From Deinococcus sp. KNUC1210 (GTDB lineage: Bacteria; Deinococcota; Deinococci; Deinococcales; Deinococcaceae), in contig NZ_CP092190.1 of assembly GCF_022344005.1 (NCBI RefSeq), positions 682,001 to 746,000 of the forward strand: a stretch of DNA of 64,000 bases. Reading direction: 5' to 3'. The notes under the pieces are model-generated. The model had not been told where the DNA came from, made no database searches, and saw nothing but the letters and a program-made list of their open reading frames with translations. Position 1 is the stretch's first letter. Every line of letters begins with the position of its first letter. A program made the translations under genes and the position numbers. Shown piece by piece: positions 29,329-38,203 of the stretch.

Positions 29329-29625
29329 ATGCCTACCTACGAGTACAAAAATATCGAAACCGGTGAACGCTACGAATTCAAGCAGAGCATGAAGGACGCG
29401 GCCCTGACCCATCATCCGGAGACGGGCGTCCCGATCCGGCGTGTCGTGTCACGTCCCGCCATCGCCTTCAAGGGCAGCGGTTTCTATGCCAACGACTCGC
29501 GCTCGTCGTCTGGAAGCTCGTCTGAAAAGACTTCCAGCGCAGGCACCTCCAGCAGCGACAAGTCGAGTTCAGACAAGGCTGCGCCTGCGCCTTCCACGCC
29601 TGCGGCCTCCAAGGGCGGCGAGTGA
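29329..29625 (+). CDS. FmdB-like small protein lacking its zinc-ribbon cysteines
   Basis: 98 residues. MPTYEYKNIETGERYEFKQS, IRRVVSRPAIAFKGSGFYANDSR and a Ser-rich tail match the FmdB family in order. Family members normally carry two CxxC knuckles (around CESCG and CPECG); here both are replaced by IETGE and HPETGV and the protein has no Cys at all. A zinc ribbon cannot form. The Ser/Ala-rich C-terminal 40 residues are probably disordered. It overlaps the start of the downstream protease by GTGA, so the two are co-translated. AAGGAG lies 13 nt upstream. Confidence 0.85.
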   Translation: MPTYEYKNIETGERYEFKQSMKDAALTHHPETGVPIRRVVSRPAIAFKGSGFYANDSRSSSGSSSEKTSSAGTSSSDKSSSDKAAPAPSTPAASKGGE

Positions 29626-30764
29626 CCCAACCGCCGGGAACGCCCACCAACAGCTCGCTGCCGGGCCAGAGCCTTTTCAGCCGGATCCTCGCGGTTTCGG
29701 CGCTGCTGGCGGCAGGACTCACGGCGGCGTACCTGACCGGACGTGTGACGGCCCAGCGGGCGCTCATCACCAACGACGAGATCAATACCGTGCAGGTGAC
29801 GCAGGGAGCGCTGCCCGCCGTGGTGCGCGTCGATGTACGGATCCGCAAGGATCAGTTGCAGCAGGGCGACGACCCCAACGAAACCGGGTCGGGCTTCTTC
29901 TACAAACCCAACCTGATCGTGACGGCTTATCACGTGGTGCAGTACCAGGAGAGCATCACGGTGACGCTCTACAACGGCAAGCGCGTGAACGCCAGCGTCG
30001 AGGGCGTCGATCCCGGCATCGACATCGCCATCCTGAAGGTGTCGGGAGCCAGTGCGCCCAAGACCCTGGCATTCGGTGACAGCGCCCGGCTGATTCCGGG
30101 CCAGAAGTTCATCACGCTCGGTGCGCCGATCAAGTACAACAATTTCATCGCCACCGGGGTCTTCAGCGCCAGCACCCGCAGCCTGGGCCGCTCAGACGGA
30201 CTGGGCGAGGAGGTCGGGCAGTATTTCCTGACCACCGCGACCATTCAGGGCGGCTCGTCGGGCGGGCCAGTCCTCGACTCGCGTGGAGCCGTTATCGGGG
30301 TGGCCGACGCCAACGCCAGTGCCAACAGCCTCGTGCCCGGCGTGATCGGCGCAGTGATTCCCGGCGACCTGACCAAACAGTCTCTGAGCGACCTCGAAGC
30401 GGTGGGCGTTCCGCAGCGCGGCACCCTGGGCGTCACGCTGGTCGATCTGGACGACCTCGACCCGGCGCTGCGCCAGCTCGCGGGCCTGAGCAGCAACCAG
30501 GGTGCACTGGTGGACGAGGTTCCAGCAGGGTCGGCGGGAGCGCGTGCGGGTCTGCGCGGCTCTCTGAAGAACAACAAGGGTCAGCTGCTGTCCCCGCTGG
30601 GCGACGTGATCGTGGCGATTGACGGTACGCGCGTCACCAGTTCCTTCGACGTGATCCGGCTGATCGCGGCCAAACGCCCCGGTCAGGTCGCTGCACTGAA
30701 GGTCTGGCGCAACAAGAAGGAAGTGACGGTCAACGTGACGCTGCTGAAGCGCACGCTGCCGTAA
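29622..30764 (+). CDS. HtrA/DegP-type serine protease with PDZ domain
   Basis: 380 residues. One N-terminal membrane segment (about 20-42) anchors a trypsin-like domain. The catalytic triad is visible as His in VTAYHVV, Asp in GIDIAILKV and Ser in GGSSGGPVL. A PDZ domain (about 275-375) ends the protein, with the GDVIVAIDGTRV motif. Such proteases degrade or refold damaged envelope proteins. The GTG start at 29622 overlaps the stop of the FmdB-like gene, forming a two-gene operon. Confidence 0.93.
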   Translation: MTQPPGTPTNSSLPGQSLFSRILAVSALLAAGLTAAYLTGRVTAQRALITNDEINTVQVTQGALPAVVRVDVRIRKDQLQQGDDPNETGSGFFYKPNLIVTAYHVVQYQESITVTLYNGKRVNASVEGVDPGIDIAILKVSGASAPKTLAFGDSARLIPGQKFITLGAPIKYNNFIATGVFSASTRSLGRSDGLGEEVGQYFLTTATIQGGSSGGPVLDSRGAVIGVADANASANSLVPGVIGAVIPGDLTKQSLSDLEAVGVPQRGTLGVTLVDLDDLDPALRQLAGLSSNQGALVDEVPAGSAGARAGLRGSLKNNKGQLLSPLGDVIVAIDGTRVTSSFDVIRLIAAKRPGQVAALKVWRNKKEVTVNVTLLKRTLP

Positions 30765-31298
30765 CTGCCGCTCTCCTCTCGGCCGCTAGACGGGTTTACG
30801 CCGTCTTTACGAACCTGACACGCTTTCCGGCGTATTCCTGAGGCTGGGAGGTGGGCGCTGGAACAGTCTCTTCACAGGTTGCTCAGGTGAGTAACACACT
30901 CAGCACCATTCAGCCAAACTTGCTACACTGCACACGGCTGAGCCTCTCAAGACACAGCCAGGGAAGCGCAAGGCCCGCAGAACCCTTCTGGGTGCGGCGG
31001 GAGACGAGGTGGAGGTCATCGAGATTCTGCGGATGCCTTCAGGGGGAAGCCACCCCCTCCCGAAACCACCCACTGCAAAGCGGCGGCGTGGTTAAGCAAC
31101 ACCGAAAACGCCTGGGTAACCCGGCAACAAGGTGACGCCTGGCAACAACAGGGCCAGCAAGAGGCCGTGTGAACGCGTGGAGAATCCAGCCGCGTCATAC
31201 GTCGCCTGGCGGCTGTTCCGGAAGAGTCGAGCGCTGCGACGCGCCGCTGTCCGGTTCGCCGTCAGACAGCCTCGTTTGGCTGGCCCGGGGGAGCTGTT
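30765..31298 (+). other. glmS 5' region: promoter, ribozyme and leader
   Basis: 534 bp between htrA and glmS, occupied mainly by the glmS ribozyme. A -10 box TACACT at 30924-30929 with a weak -35 predicts a start near 30936, about 30 nt before the cleavage site. The remaining 110 nt between the ribozyme and the ATG show nothing recognisable except the Shine-Dalgarno GGGGGAG. Confidence 0.7.
30960..31165 (+). ncRNA. glmS ribozyme (glucosamine-6-phosphate-activated, self-cleaving)
   Basis: The conserved core is present in order. AAGCGC carries the cleavage site between A30965 and G30966. A paired P2 region with AACCC-TTCT-GGGT follows, then GACGAGG (31003-31009), ATCGA (31018-31022) and GCGGATGCC (31029-31037). 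Downstream GTGGTTAAGCAACACC and GGTAACCCGGCAACAA match the P3-P4 support region. In other bacteria glucosamine-6-phosphate triggers cleavage, and the cut mRNA is degraded, so glmS is shut down by its product. It lies directly upstream of glmS on the same strand. Outer boundaries are approximate. Confidence 0.92.
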
Positions 31299-33113
<1,815 letters not shown>

Positions 33114-33128
<15 letters not shown>

Positions 33129-33180
33129 CGAGACTCTGGAGTAACGTGACTGTGCAGTAAAAGTGACTGTGCAGCAGAAA
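33114..33180 (+). repeat. Four degenerate tandem repeats of 16-18 bp across the glmS stop codon
   Basis: Units begin at 33114 (GTGACTGTTGAATAAC), 33130 (GAGACTCTGGAGTAAC), 33146 (GTGACTGTGCAGTAAAA) and 33163 (GTGACTGTGCAGCAGAAA). The first encodes the last glmS residues (VTVE) and the stop. The next ones duplicate the stop-codon context, so they probably arose by slippage or local duplication. Confidence 0.7.
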
Positions 33181-33193
33181 CAGAAGTCGCGAG

Positions 33194-33226
33194 GCCCCCG
33201 CCCGGATTCGGTTCCGGCGCGGGGGC
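33194..33226 (+). terminator. GC-rich hairpin after glmS
   Basis: GCCCCCGC (33194-33201) pairs with GCGGGGGC (33219-33226), with an inner CCGG/CCGG stem. Only TTGTG follows, so a U-tract is nearly absent. It is probably the glmS terminator. Confidence 0.65.
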
Positions 33227-33613
33227 TTGTGCGTGCAGCCAGATTTCAGCATTTACCAAGGAGCGGCAGCAGAAAAAGCCCCTGGCTGCGAGTTGGGCGG
33301 CATCCTGGGGCGGGTCTGGCACCGACAGCACACGGTCGGCTTGAATTGAAGTACAAGTCAACTATAACGGTTCAGACCTGCTCCTTCCCTGACTCTAATG
33401 GAAGCATAAATTTAAAGTCGTTGGAGCGCTCTGGCGCTGGCAAACGGTCGAGCAGGCCACAAGGAGACAAGGACCAAAATACTCTATGAAATAATTCACA
33501 TCAGGAGAGCCCTTGTTTTACTGGAAAGCCCTGGCCTGCTTGTGGGAGCGGATTCAGATGCCTGTGTTTAGGCGCACTTCTTGCAGGCAACATTGAATTA
33601 ACGGCCTCTACGC
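33227..33613. other. Lower-GC spacer with no recognised gene
   Basis: About 390 bp after the glmS hairpin. Base composition falls below the flanks and stop codons are frequent. No open frame with a start signal is seen until the microprotein at 33626. Confidence 0.5.
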
Positions 33614-33625
33614 TACCTTAAAGAG

Positions 33626-33748
33626 ATGATGAGGTATCTTCAACAACTCTGGACGCTCACCAACCAGCACGCGAGGAAGGCGCTGGACCGCGTCTCGACG
33701 TTCCTGTGGCGCAAGATCGAACAACTGATTGCACTGGAAAATAAATAG
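33626..33748 (+). CDS. Leaderless microprotein A (40 residues), F-WR-EQL-ALE family
   Basis: Begins MMRYLQQLW and ends STFLWRKIEQLIALENK. TACCTT (33614-33619) ends exactly 6 nt before the first ATG, the same leaderless spacing as in the well-known genes of this window. Its last 15 residues match those of the microprotein at 35422 (9 of 15 identical: FxWRxxEQLxALE). It is probably one amphipathic helix. Function unknown. The pair, 1.8 kb apart, supports both as real. Confidence 0.6.
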   Translation: MMRYLQQLWTLTNQHARKALDRVSTFLWRKIEQLIALENK

Positions 33749-33807
33749 CAGAACATCGGCACCTGGAGGGCACACCAGCGAGCAACGTCTGACGGGTGGA
33801 TACGGCG

Positions 33808-34077
33808 CTAGAGCTGCGCCACCCACGCTTCGGCATCTTCCAGGGTGTCGCTCTTGTAGGCGACCAGCCATGTGGCCGTCGAAATCAGGCGCACGCGCAC
33901 GACGTACCCGAACGCGGCAGGTGAGGAGATGATGCCCGTCACGGGATCGGAGAGCAGTTCGGTGGCGAGGATATTGATCGGCGTAATTTCTTCGCCGTAG
34001 TCGCTTTTGATGGTCAAGACCCCTATATCATCCTTTCGGTAATATTGCCCGTCACCCAGTTTTAGGAATTTACTCAT
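33808..34077 (-). CDS. Hypothetical protein, leaderless
   Basis: 89 residues, beginning MSKFLKLGDGQYYRKDDIG and ending LEDAEAWVAQL. TACGCT (34089-34084) ends 6 nt before the ATG at 34077, which I prefer to the ATG at 34197 because the longer form would overlap a second likely gene upstream. It looks like a small soluble alpha/beta protein with a central ITPINILATEL segment. No family is recognised. Its neighbour at 34142 is on the same strand, so the two may be one locus. Confidence 0.65.
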   Translation of the reverse strand: MSKFLKLGDGQYYRKDDIGVLTIKSDYGEEITPINILATELLSDPVTGIISSPAAFGYVVRVRLISTATWLVAYKSDTLEDAEAWVAQL

Positions 34078-34141
34078 GGAAGCAGCGTACCGCGCCGAGC
34101 CCCCCGCCGATATCAACTTTTGCGCGTCTGCTTCGCCGGAA

Positions 34142-34321
34142 TCAATCAGAATCGCCAAACAGGATGAGCTGCTGGGCCTCATGGACGATGAGGGCATGCT
34201 CCAGAACGTCCTGTGGCGTCTCAGGTCTCTTCAGGCTGCGCTTCACCAGATCGTAGGCAATATCGAGCGCCTTCACCCGAATATCTTCATTGACATGCAC
34301 GATGGCACCTTCTTCTGACAT
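34142..34321 (-). CDS. Hypothetical protein (59 residues), leaderless
   Basis: Begins MSEEGAIVHVNEDIRVKAL and ends QQLILFGDSD. TAAGCT (34333-34328) ends exactly 6 nt before the ATG at 34321. The sequence reads as two or three helices with regular heptad-like leucines (YDLVKRSLKRP, DVLEHALIVHEA). Codon use is normal for the genome. No known family is recognised. It lies 64 bp upstream of the 89-residue gene and is on the same strand. Confidence 0.6.
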   Translation of the reverse strand: MSEEGAIVHVNEDIRVKALDIAYDLVKRSLKRPETPQDVLEHALIVHEAQQLILFGDSD

Positions 34322-34434
34322 TGGTCCAGCTTAGCCGGGATCGCAGTTCGAGCAGAGAAAATTCTGTCCGAGTGTGATATTTCTCTCGCCAGAGCCGTCA
34401 GAAGTTAGTGACAGACATTTTTATAAAGTATGTC

Positions 34435-34680
34435 ATGGAGAAAGAAATAGAGACCATGCTTACGATGGACGTTCAGGCCTCGACTCTTCAGTGGATCTAC
34501 AAGCAGTTGCTGATGCGTGGATGTAGATTCGAGTGGCGCGAAACATATCATGAGCGCAAGTTTGCAGTGCTGCGGGGCAATCTTCTTCTGGCAGAGGCCA
34601 ACGACCGTTCAGACTTCTACAAAGTAAAAGCAGGCCTGCTCAAAGCTCGCGCTGCCCTCGCTATTCCGCCCCGTTACTGA
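34435..34680 (+). CDS. Hypothetical protein (81 residues)
   Basis: Begins MEKEIETMLTMDVQASTL and ends KARAALAIPPRY. TAAAGT (34424-34429) ends 5 nt before the ATG at 34435; a GTG at 34408 would add 9 residues. The sequence is mixed helix and strand with WRETYHERKFAVLRGNLLLAEA in the centre. No family is recognised. It is divergent from the 59-residue gene. Confidence 0.55.
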   Translation: MEKEIETMLTMDVQASTLQWIYKQLLMRGCRFEWRETYHERKFAVLRGNLLLAEANDRSDFYKVKAGLLKARAALAIPPRY

Positions 34681-35421
34681 GCGCAGCGTCAGCATCGGCT
34701 AGACCGACTCGCGGCTGCCCGTTCTGGGATTCGACTGTGGAAATTTGCCTCTGAGCGGTCAGCCCGCCCGGTGCTCTCTGCCTGTTGCTTCGGTCTGGAG
34801 CCTTCTGAGGAAGACGACAAGGCGCAGCAGCATCAACCTGCCACTTGGCAGAGGCGACCTCTGTAGAGAATTTATGACCCTCAGAACCTGGGTCGTCAGC
34901 GACTCTTTCTGCTCGCCACTTCCTGAGCACAGCCAGCCTAGCGGCCTGATGTGCAAGCTTGGGCGTCTGCTCAGGCTGAGAGGAAGCGGTTCACTCAGCT
35001 CTGAGGATGTGAACAGGACACAACCGATCATCCTCTGAACGTCTGACCTTTCTCTGTTGCATATCTCATAGTCTGGGTTCCTAATTCCCTTAATGGTCGG
35101 ACAGATACCGAGTACAAATTTACACAGAGCGTATCTATGTGGACACAGACGAGCCTGTCTTCTAACCAGCTCTCCCGGACTCAGTTCGTTCCTGAGCCCT
35201 ACATTTCAGCGCACTCAGAAAGCTGTACTGAAGTGAGTAGCTGTGCCTCCAGGAGCCATTGCACTGGTGCTCCGCTTTATTGGCGCGTCTGGTTACAAGC
35301 AAAGCAGAAATACTGAAATCGCCGCCTCTCCAAGATCAAGGCGGCAGACACCTCTCTGCTCACGTACCTTTATCTTCTCTTAAGTCACTGGACTGTGACA
35401 GGCAGAACGTAAGGTGAAAGT
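34681..35421. other. 740-bp region with no convincing gene
   Basis: GC is lower and stops are frequent. Open frames of 90-97 codons exist on both strands at 34745-35038, but neither has a start signal or protein-like composition. One stem-loop is seen: GCCGCCT (35321-35327) pairs with AGGCGGC (35339-35345), without a U-tract. I recognise nothing else here. Confidence 0.5.
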
Positions 35422-35562
35422 ATGACGACTTTCCTCAATGGCACACGCTACTTGATGGTCACAGATCTGCAGCTCATTCCAGAGCTGACGTCAAAATTCT
35501 TCTGGCGCATGCTCGAACAGTTGCTTGCGCTGGAAGATCCGCACCTCAAGAGCGACCGGTAA
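35422..35562 (+). CDS. Leaderless microprotein B (46 residues), F-WR-EQL-ALE family
   Basis: Begins MTTFLNGTRYLMV and ends FFWRMLEQLLALEDPHLKSDR. TAAGGT (35410-35415) ends 6 nt before the ATG. FFWRMLEQLLALED matches FLWRKIEQLIALEN of the microprotein at 33626. A long stem-loop follows 40 nt after the stop, as expected for a transcribed gene. Function unknown; an amphipathic helix is likely. Confidence 0.6.
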   Translation: MTTFLNGTRYLMVTDLQLIPELTSKFFWRMLEQLLALEDPHLKSDR

Positions 35563-35956
35563 GACTTCGCCCGAGCAGGACAGCGTTCTGACAGATCGCC
35601 GAGAGAATGCCCCGCAGCGCCCGCCAGAAGGCCGGATGCGGAGCATTCTCTTTGACCCTGTGACCCTGCTGCCTGACCGGATGAGAGCGGCACACGGCGG
35701 ACCTGCCCTGAACTGAGTACAACGCTGACCGGCACCAAGGTGAGACTCGCCGAGACGACAACAGTATCTGTCCCTCAACAATCCTCAGGGCGTTTCTGTC
35801 TCCGAGAGTTCGGGACCATTGTTGGCTGCCCCTTGCCGACAGTTCGAGTAACGGCGAGGTAACGAGTCGCTTTCTAGACTTCCAGACATCAGCGGGCCGG
35901 AAACGGAAAGAAGGCACGCTGACCATCCTTCGACCCTTTCCCACCCAGGAGATGCC
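35563..35956. other. Spacer with one long stem-loop
   Basis: 394 bp without a gene. AGAGAATGC (35602-35610) pairs with GCATTCTCT (35643-35651), with an inner CCGCA/TGCGG stem; TTGACC follows. It probably ends the transcript of microprotein B. The rest, up to the Shine-Dalgarno of the next gene, is unrecognised. Confidence 0.5.
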
Positions 35957-36607
35957 ATGAACAGACTGTTGCCTGCTGTACTGATCGCCCTTTCCGCATC
36001 TGCTCTCGCTGCCAGGACCACCGTGACCGTCTCCGGTCAGACCGTGCAGGTAGATAGTACGGTGATCGGGGGCCAGACCTACATCAATCTGAAACAGCTT
36101 CAGACCGCCCTGAGCGCGGCTGGCGGGGCCGATCAGAAGGCCAGCGTCACCGGATGCGTCAACGAGCCGCTGTTCAACGGCATCTGGCGTCTGCGGGTCA
36201 CCAAGGTCGAGGCGGTGGCCGACCCGGACGGTGGAAGCCTGAACTTCTATCACATCGTCACGCAGATCAGCAACGGAACGAACAGGACCCTTTCGCCAGA
36301 CTCGACTGGAATCCAGACCGGTAACGCCTACAACATCTTCCTGGCAGACGGCGACAGCATCGCCGCGCCGACCGGTACCAGCGTGGCCTTCCAGACCAAA
36401 ACCTGGGCCAAGCTTCCTCAGGGATCAGGCGAGAATCTGGAGTTCTGGTTCCGCCCCAGCAGCAACCAGACGCTCGACCAGATGAGAGCCAATATGCCGA
36501 AGAAATTTCTCTTCGAGGTCCTGCCTGACAAACTCGATAAAAGCCTCAAAGTAGGCTATACCGTTCGGGACCCCAGCTTCCGCGTCAACCTGACCTGCAC
36601 GAAGTAA
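35957..36607 (+). CDS. Secreted hypothetical protein with copper-amine-oxidase-N-like start
   Basis: 216 residues. A signal peptide (MNRLLPAVLIALSASALA) is followed by VTVSGQTVQV and GGQTYINLKQLQTAL, the short repeat seen in amine-oxidase N-terminal-like (stalk) domains. The second part has CVNEPLFNGIWRLRVTKVEA and ends FRVNLTCTK. The gene at 48423 encodes a paralogue with the same layout and the same C...LFNG.WR and C-terminal Cys motifs. Two conserved Cys probably form a disulfide. Function unknown. GGAG lies 7 nt before the ATG. Confidence 0.8.
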   Translation: MNRLLPAVLIALSASALAARTTVTVSGQTVQVDSTVIGGQTYINLKQLQTALSAAGGADQKASVTGCVNEPLFNGIWRLRVTKVEAVADPDGGSLNFYHIVTQISNGTNRTLSPDSTGIQTGNAYNIFLADGDSIAAPTGTSVAFQTKTWAKLPQGSGENLEFWFRPSSNQTLDQMRANMPKKFLFEVLPDKLDKSLKVGYTVRDPSFRVNLTCTK

Positions 36608-36647
36608 GCTCCCGCCTATAGCCCTGGCTGGGCAGCGTCACAACAAA

Positions 36648-36680
36648 GGCCCTCACTTCATGATTGGCGAAGTGAGGGCC
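36648..36680. terminator. Perfect 12-bp stem-loop after the secreted-protein gene
   Basis: GGCCCTCACTTC (36648-36659) pairs perfectly with GAAGTGAGGGCC (36669-36680). No U-tract follows on the plus strand; on the minus strand TTTGTTGT follows. Confidence 0.6.
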
Positions 36681-37150
36681 GCATAGTGATTCAGATTGTC
36701 TGGAGGATGATTCTCAGTGTAGGTTCGAGGGGCTGACGCGACTCTTACAACCTGAGGGCCGCTTTAGAAAGCGGCAAAGTGAGACAGTCGCTCAGCGGGA
36801 AGTACCTGGCCGCCACTGGCTGCCCTGAAACTCATTCAGCCTTGCAGGCTCAGAAGAGTCCGTGGCCTGCCCAGTGTCAACCCTCCTCTCTCCGTCTCCT
36901 CCCGCTCCCCGGTCAGGTCATCGCTCAGCCCCAGATGACCGCAAGTTCTGTCAGCACCGCTACTGCAAAAGTGCATTCCGGGATTCAGCATTATGTTGCC
37001 CTGACTGTGATTGATGTTCGACATCTGGGACCGCATCGCTTATAAACGGCGAACGTTGAAAATATCATGTCAATAAGATGAAGGAAGGATAAAAATAGGA
37101 ACAGTTTTAGCCTGACTTGACAGCTTCCTCAAAGCTAGGAAGGAGGAACC
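36681..37150. other. Spacer with one palindrome
   Basis: 470 bp, lower GC. GCCGCTTT-AG-AAAGCGGC at 36758-36775 is a near-perfect inverted repeat. Open frames here lack start signals. The Shine-Dalgarno AAGGAGG of the next gene ends the region. Confidence 0.5.
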
Positions 37151-37438
37151 ATGATGAGCATTCCTGTGGAACTTGAACTTCTTGCCGAGCATCTGCGAGC
37201 CGCTGGCAGAGAGTCGGTCAGCATCTCGATTGCAACCTTTGAAGGTATCAATGGTCCTCGCTGGGAATGGACGCTCAACATAGGCCGGGTATTCCTGGAA
37301 GTCACGAAGAAGGAATGTGAAGAGCTTTTCATCCGTTCCAATGCGCCCGCTGCCCCAACATCCGAAATCGTCACCCGGATTTCACCGAACAGGGTCCGAG
37401 AATATGCACAGCAGTGGGTGAGTCACCTGGGCTTCTGA
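37151..37438 (+). CDS. Hypothetical protein (95 residues)
   Basis: Begins MMSIPVELELLAEHLRAAG and ends REYAQQWVSHLGF. A strong Shine-Dalgarno (AAGGAGG) lies 4 nt before the ATG, unlike the mostly leaderless genes around it. Central WEWTLNIGRVFLEVTKKECEELF suggests a small alpha/beta protein. No family is recognised. Confidence 0.7.
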   Translation: MMSIPVELELLAEHLRAAGRESVSISIATFEGINGPRWEWTLNIGRVFLEVTKKECEELFIRSNAPAAPTSEIVTRISPNRVREYAQQWVSHLGF

Positions 37439-37862
37439 AGGCTGCGCCCTCACGCGTTGCCCGGCCCCGCCACAGATCGCTGAAGCGCCTGGATGCAGCA
37501 GGCTCGCAGGCTGGTCTTCAACTTGATCAGAGTGAATGATCCTGACGAAGGGGTAACGGCAAGAAGCAGAAGTACTGCTCAGGGCAAAGGCTGTGGCAGC
37601 CGTGCCCTCTTTGAAAATCTATGGGCCGTGCTGACCTTCGTATTCGCTTCAGCATCGTCTTCGACACGTCGTCCTTCACCATTCATACTGACGAGACTCT
37701 CATGTCGCCTACACCAGGGGCATGTGGCGCTTCTTGATCTTCCCGGCGAGGCACTTACGTGGCCGCTGCTGATCAGGATCATTCAACAGAGAGTGGTAGA
37801 TGAGCCGAAGTGCTGATGTTGTCCCTGGAAGCTCGGCAGCCTCCGCAAGAGTTGGAGATAAT
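37439..37862. other. Spacer with no supported gene
   Basis: An open frame at 37493-37816 (107 codons, plus) and one at 37579-37782 (minus) both lack start signals and have low-complexity Arg/Ser-rich translations. I do not call either. Nothing else is recognised. Confidence 0.45.
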
Positions 37863-37893
37863 AAAAAAACCCGCCTTTCAGCGGGTCTTTTTT
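37863..37893. terminator. Terminator after the tRNA pair (bidirectional)
   Basis: ACCCGC (37869-37874) pairs with GCGGGT (37881-37886). A7 lies on the left and T6 on the right, so it works on both strands; on the minus strand it ends the tRNA transcript. Confidence 0.85.
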
Positions 37894-37894
37894 C

Positions 37895-37969
37895 TGGTGG
37901 GCGGTATAGGACTTGAACCTACGACCTCTCGCGTGTGAAGCGAATGCTCTACCACTGAGCTAACCGCCC
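37895..37969 (-). tRNA. tRNA-Val (anticodon CAC)
   Basis: Minus-strand cloverleaf of 75 nt with encoded CCA. Acceptor GGGCGGT pairs with ACCGCCC. D-arm GCTC/GAGC, anticodon stem TTCGC/GCGAG with loop TTCACAC (CAC reads GTG, Val), and T-arm GTAGG-TTCAAGT-CCTAT are all intact. It lies 36 nt downstream of the CAT tRNA in the same transcript and reads the main Val codon of this GC-rich genome. Confidence 0.95.
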
Positions 37970-38005
37970 TGACATGCTTGATCTAGTACTACCGGCCTGG
38001 CGGGG

Positions 38006-38081
<76 letters not shown>

Positions 38082-38114
38082 CTGGGGGCAAACCCGGCTG
38101 GTCAAGCGAAAGGG

Positions 38115-38143
38115 ACTATAGCAACGCAGACAGGGCTTGTCAA
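38115..38143 (-). promoter_or_regulatory. Promoter of the tRNA pair
   Basis: On the minus strand TTGACA (38143-38138) and TATAGT (38120-38115) are separated by 17 nt, a near-consensus vegetative promoter, 33 nt before the first tRNA. Confidence 0.9.
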
Positions 38144-38203
38144 ACGGGCCGCAGTGCAGAAGACGCGCCGCGCCGGATTGCAACTCAGTGTTATGGTGAA
38201 CAC

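Noticed and set aside
34745..35038. 97-codon plus-strand ORF
   Set aside because: No start signal, and an overlapping minus frame is equally long; neither looks like protein.
37493..37816. 107-codon plus-strand ORF
   Set aside because: No promoter or Shine-Dalgarno, low-complexity Ser/Arg translation.
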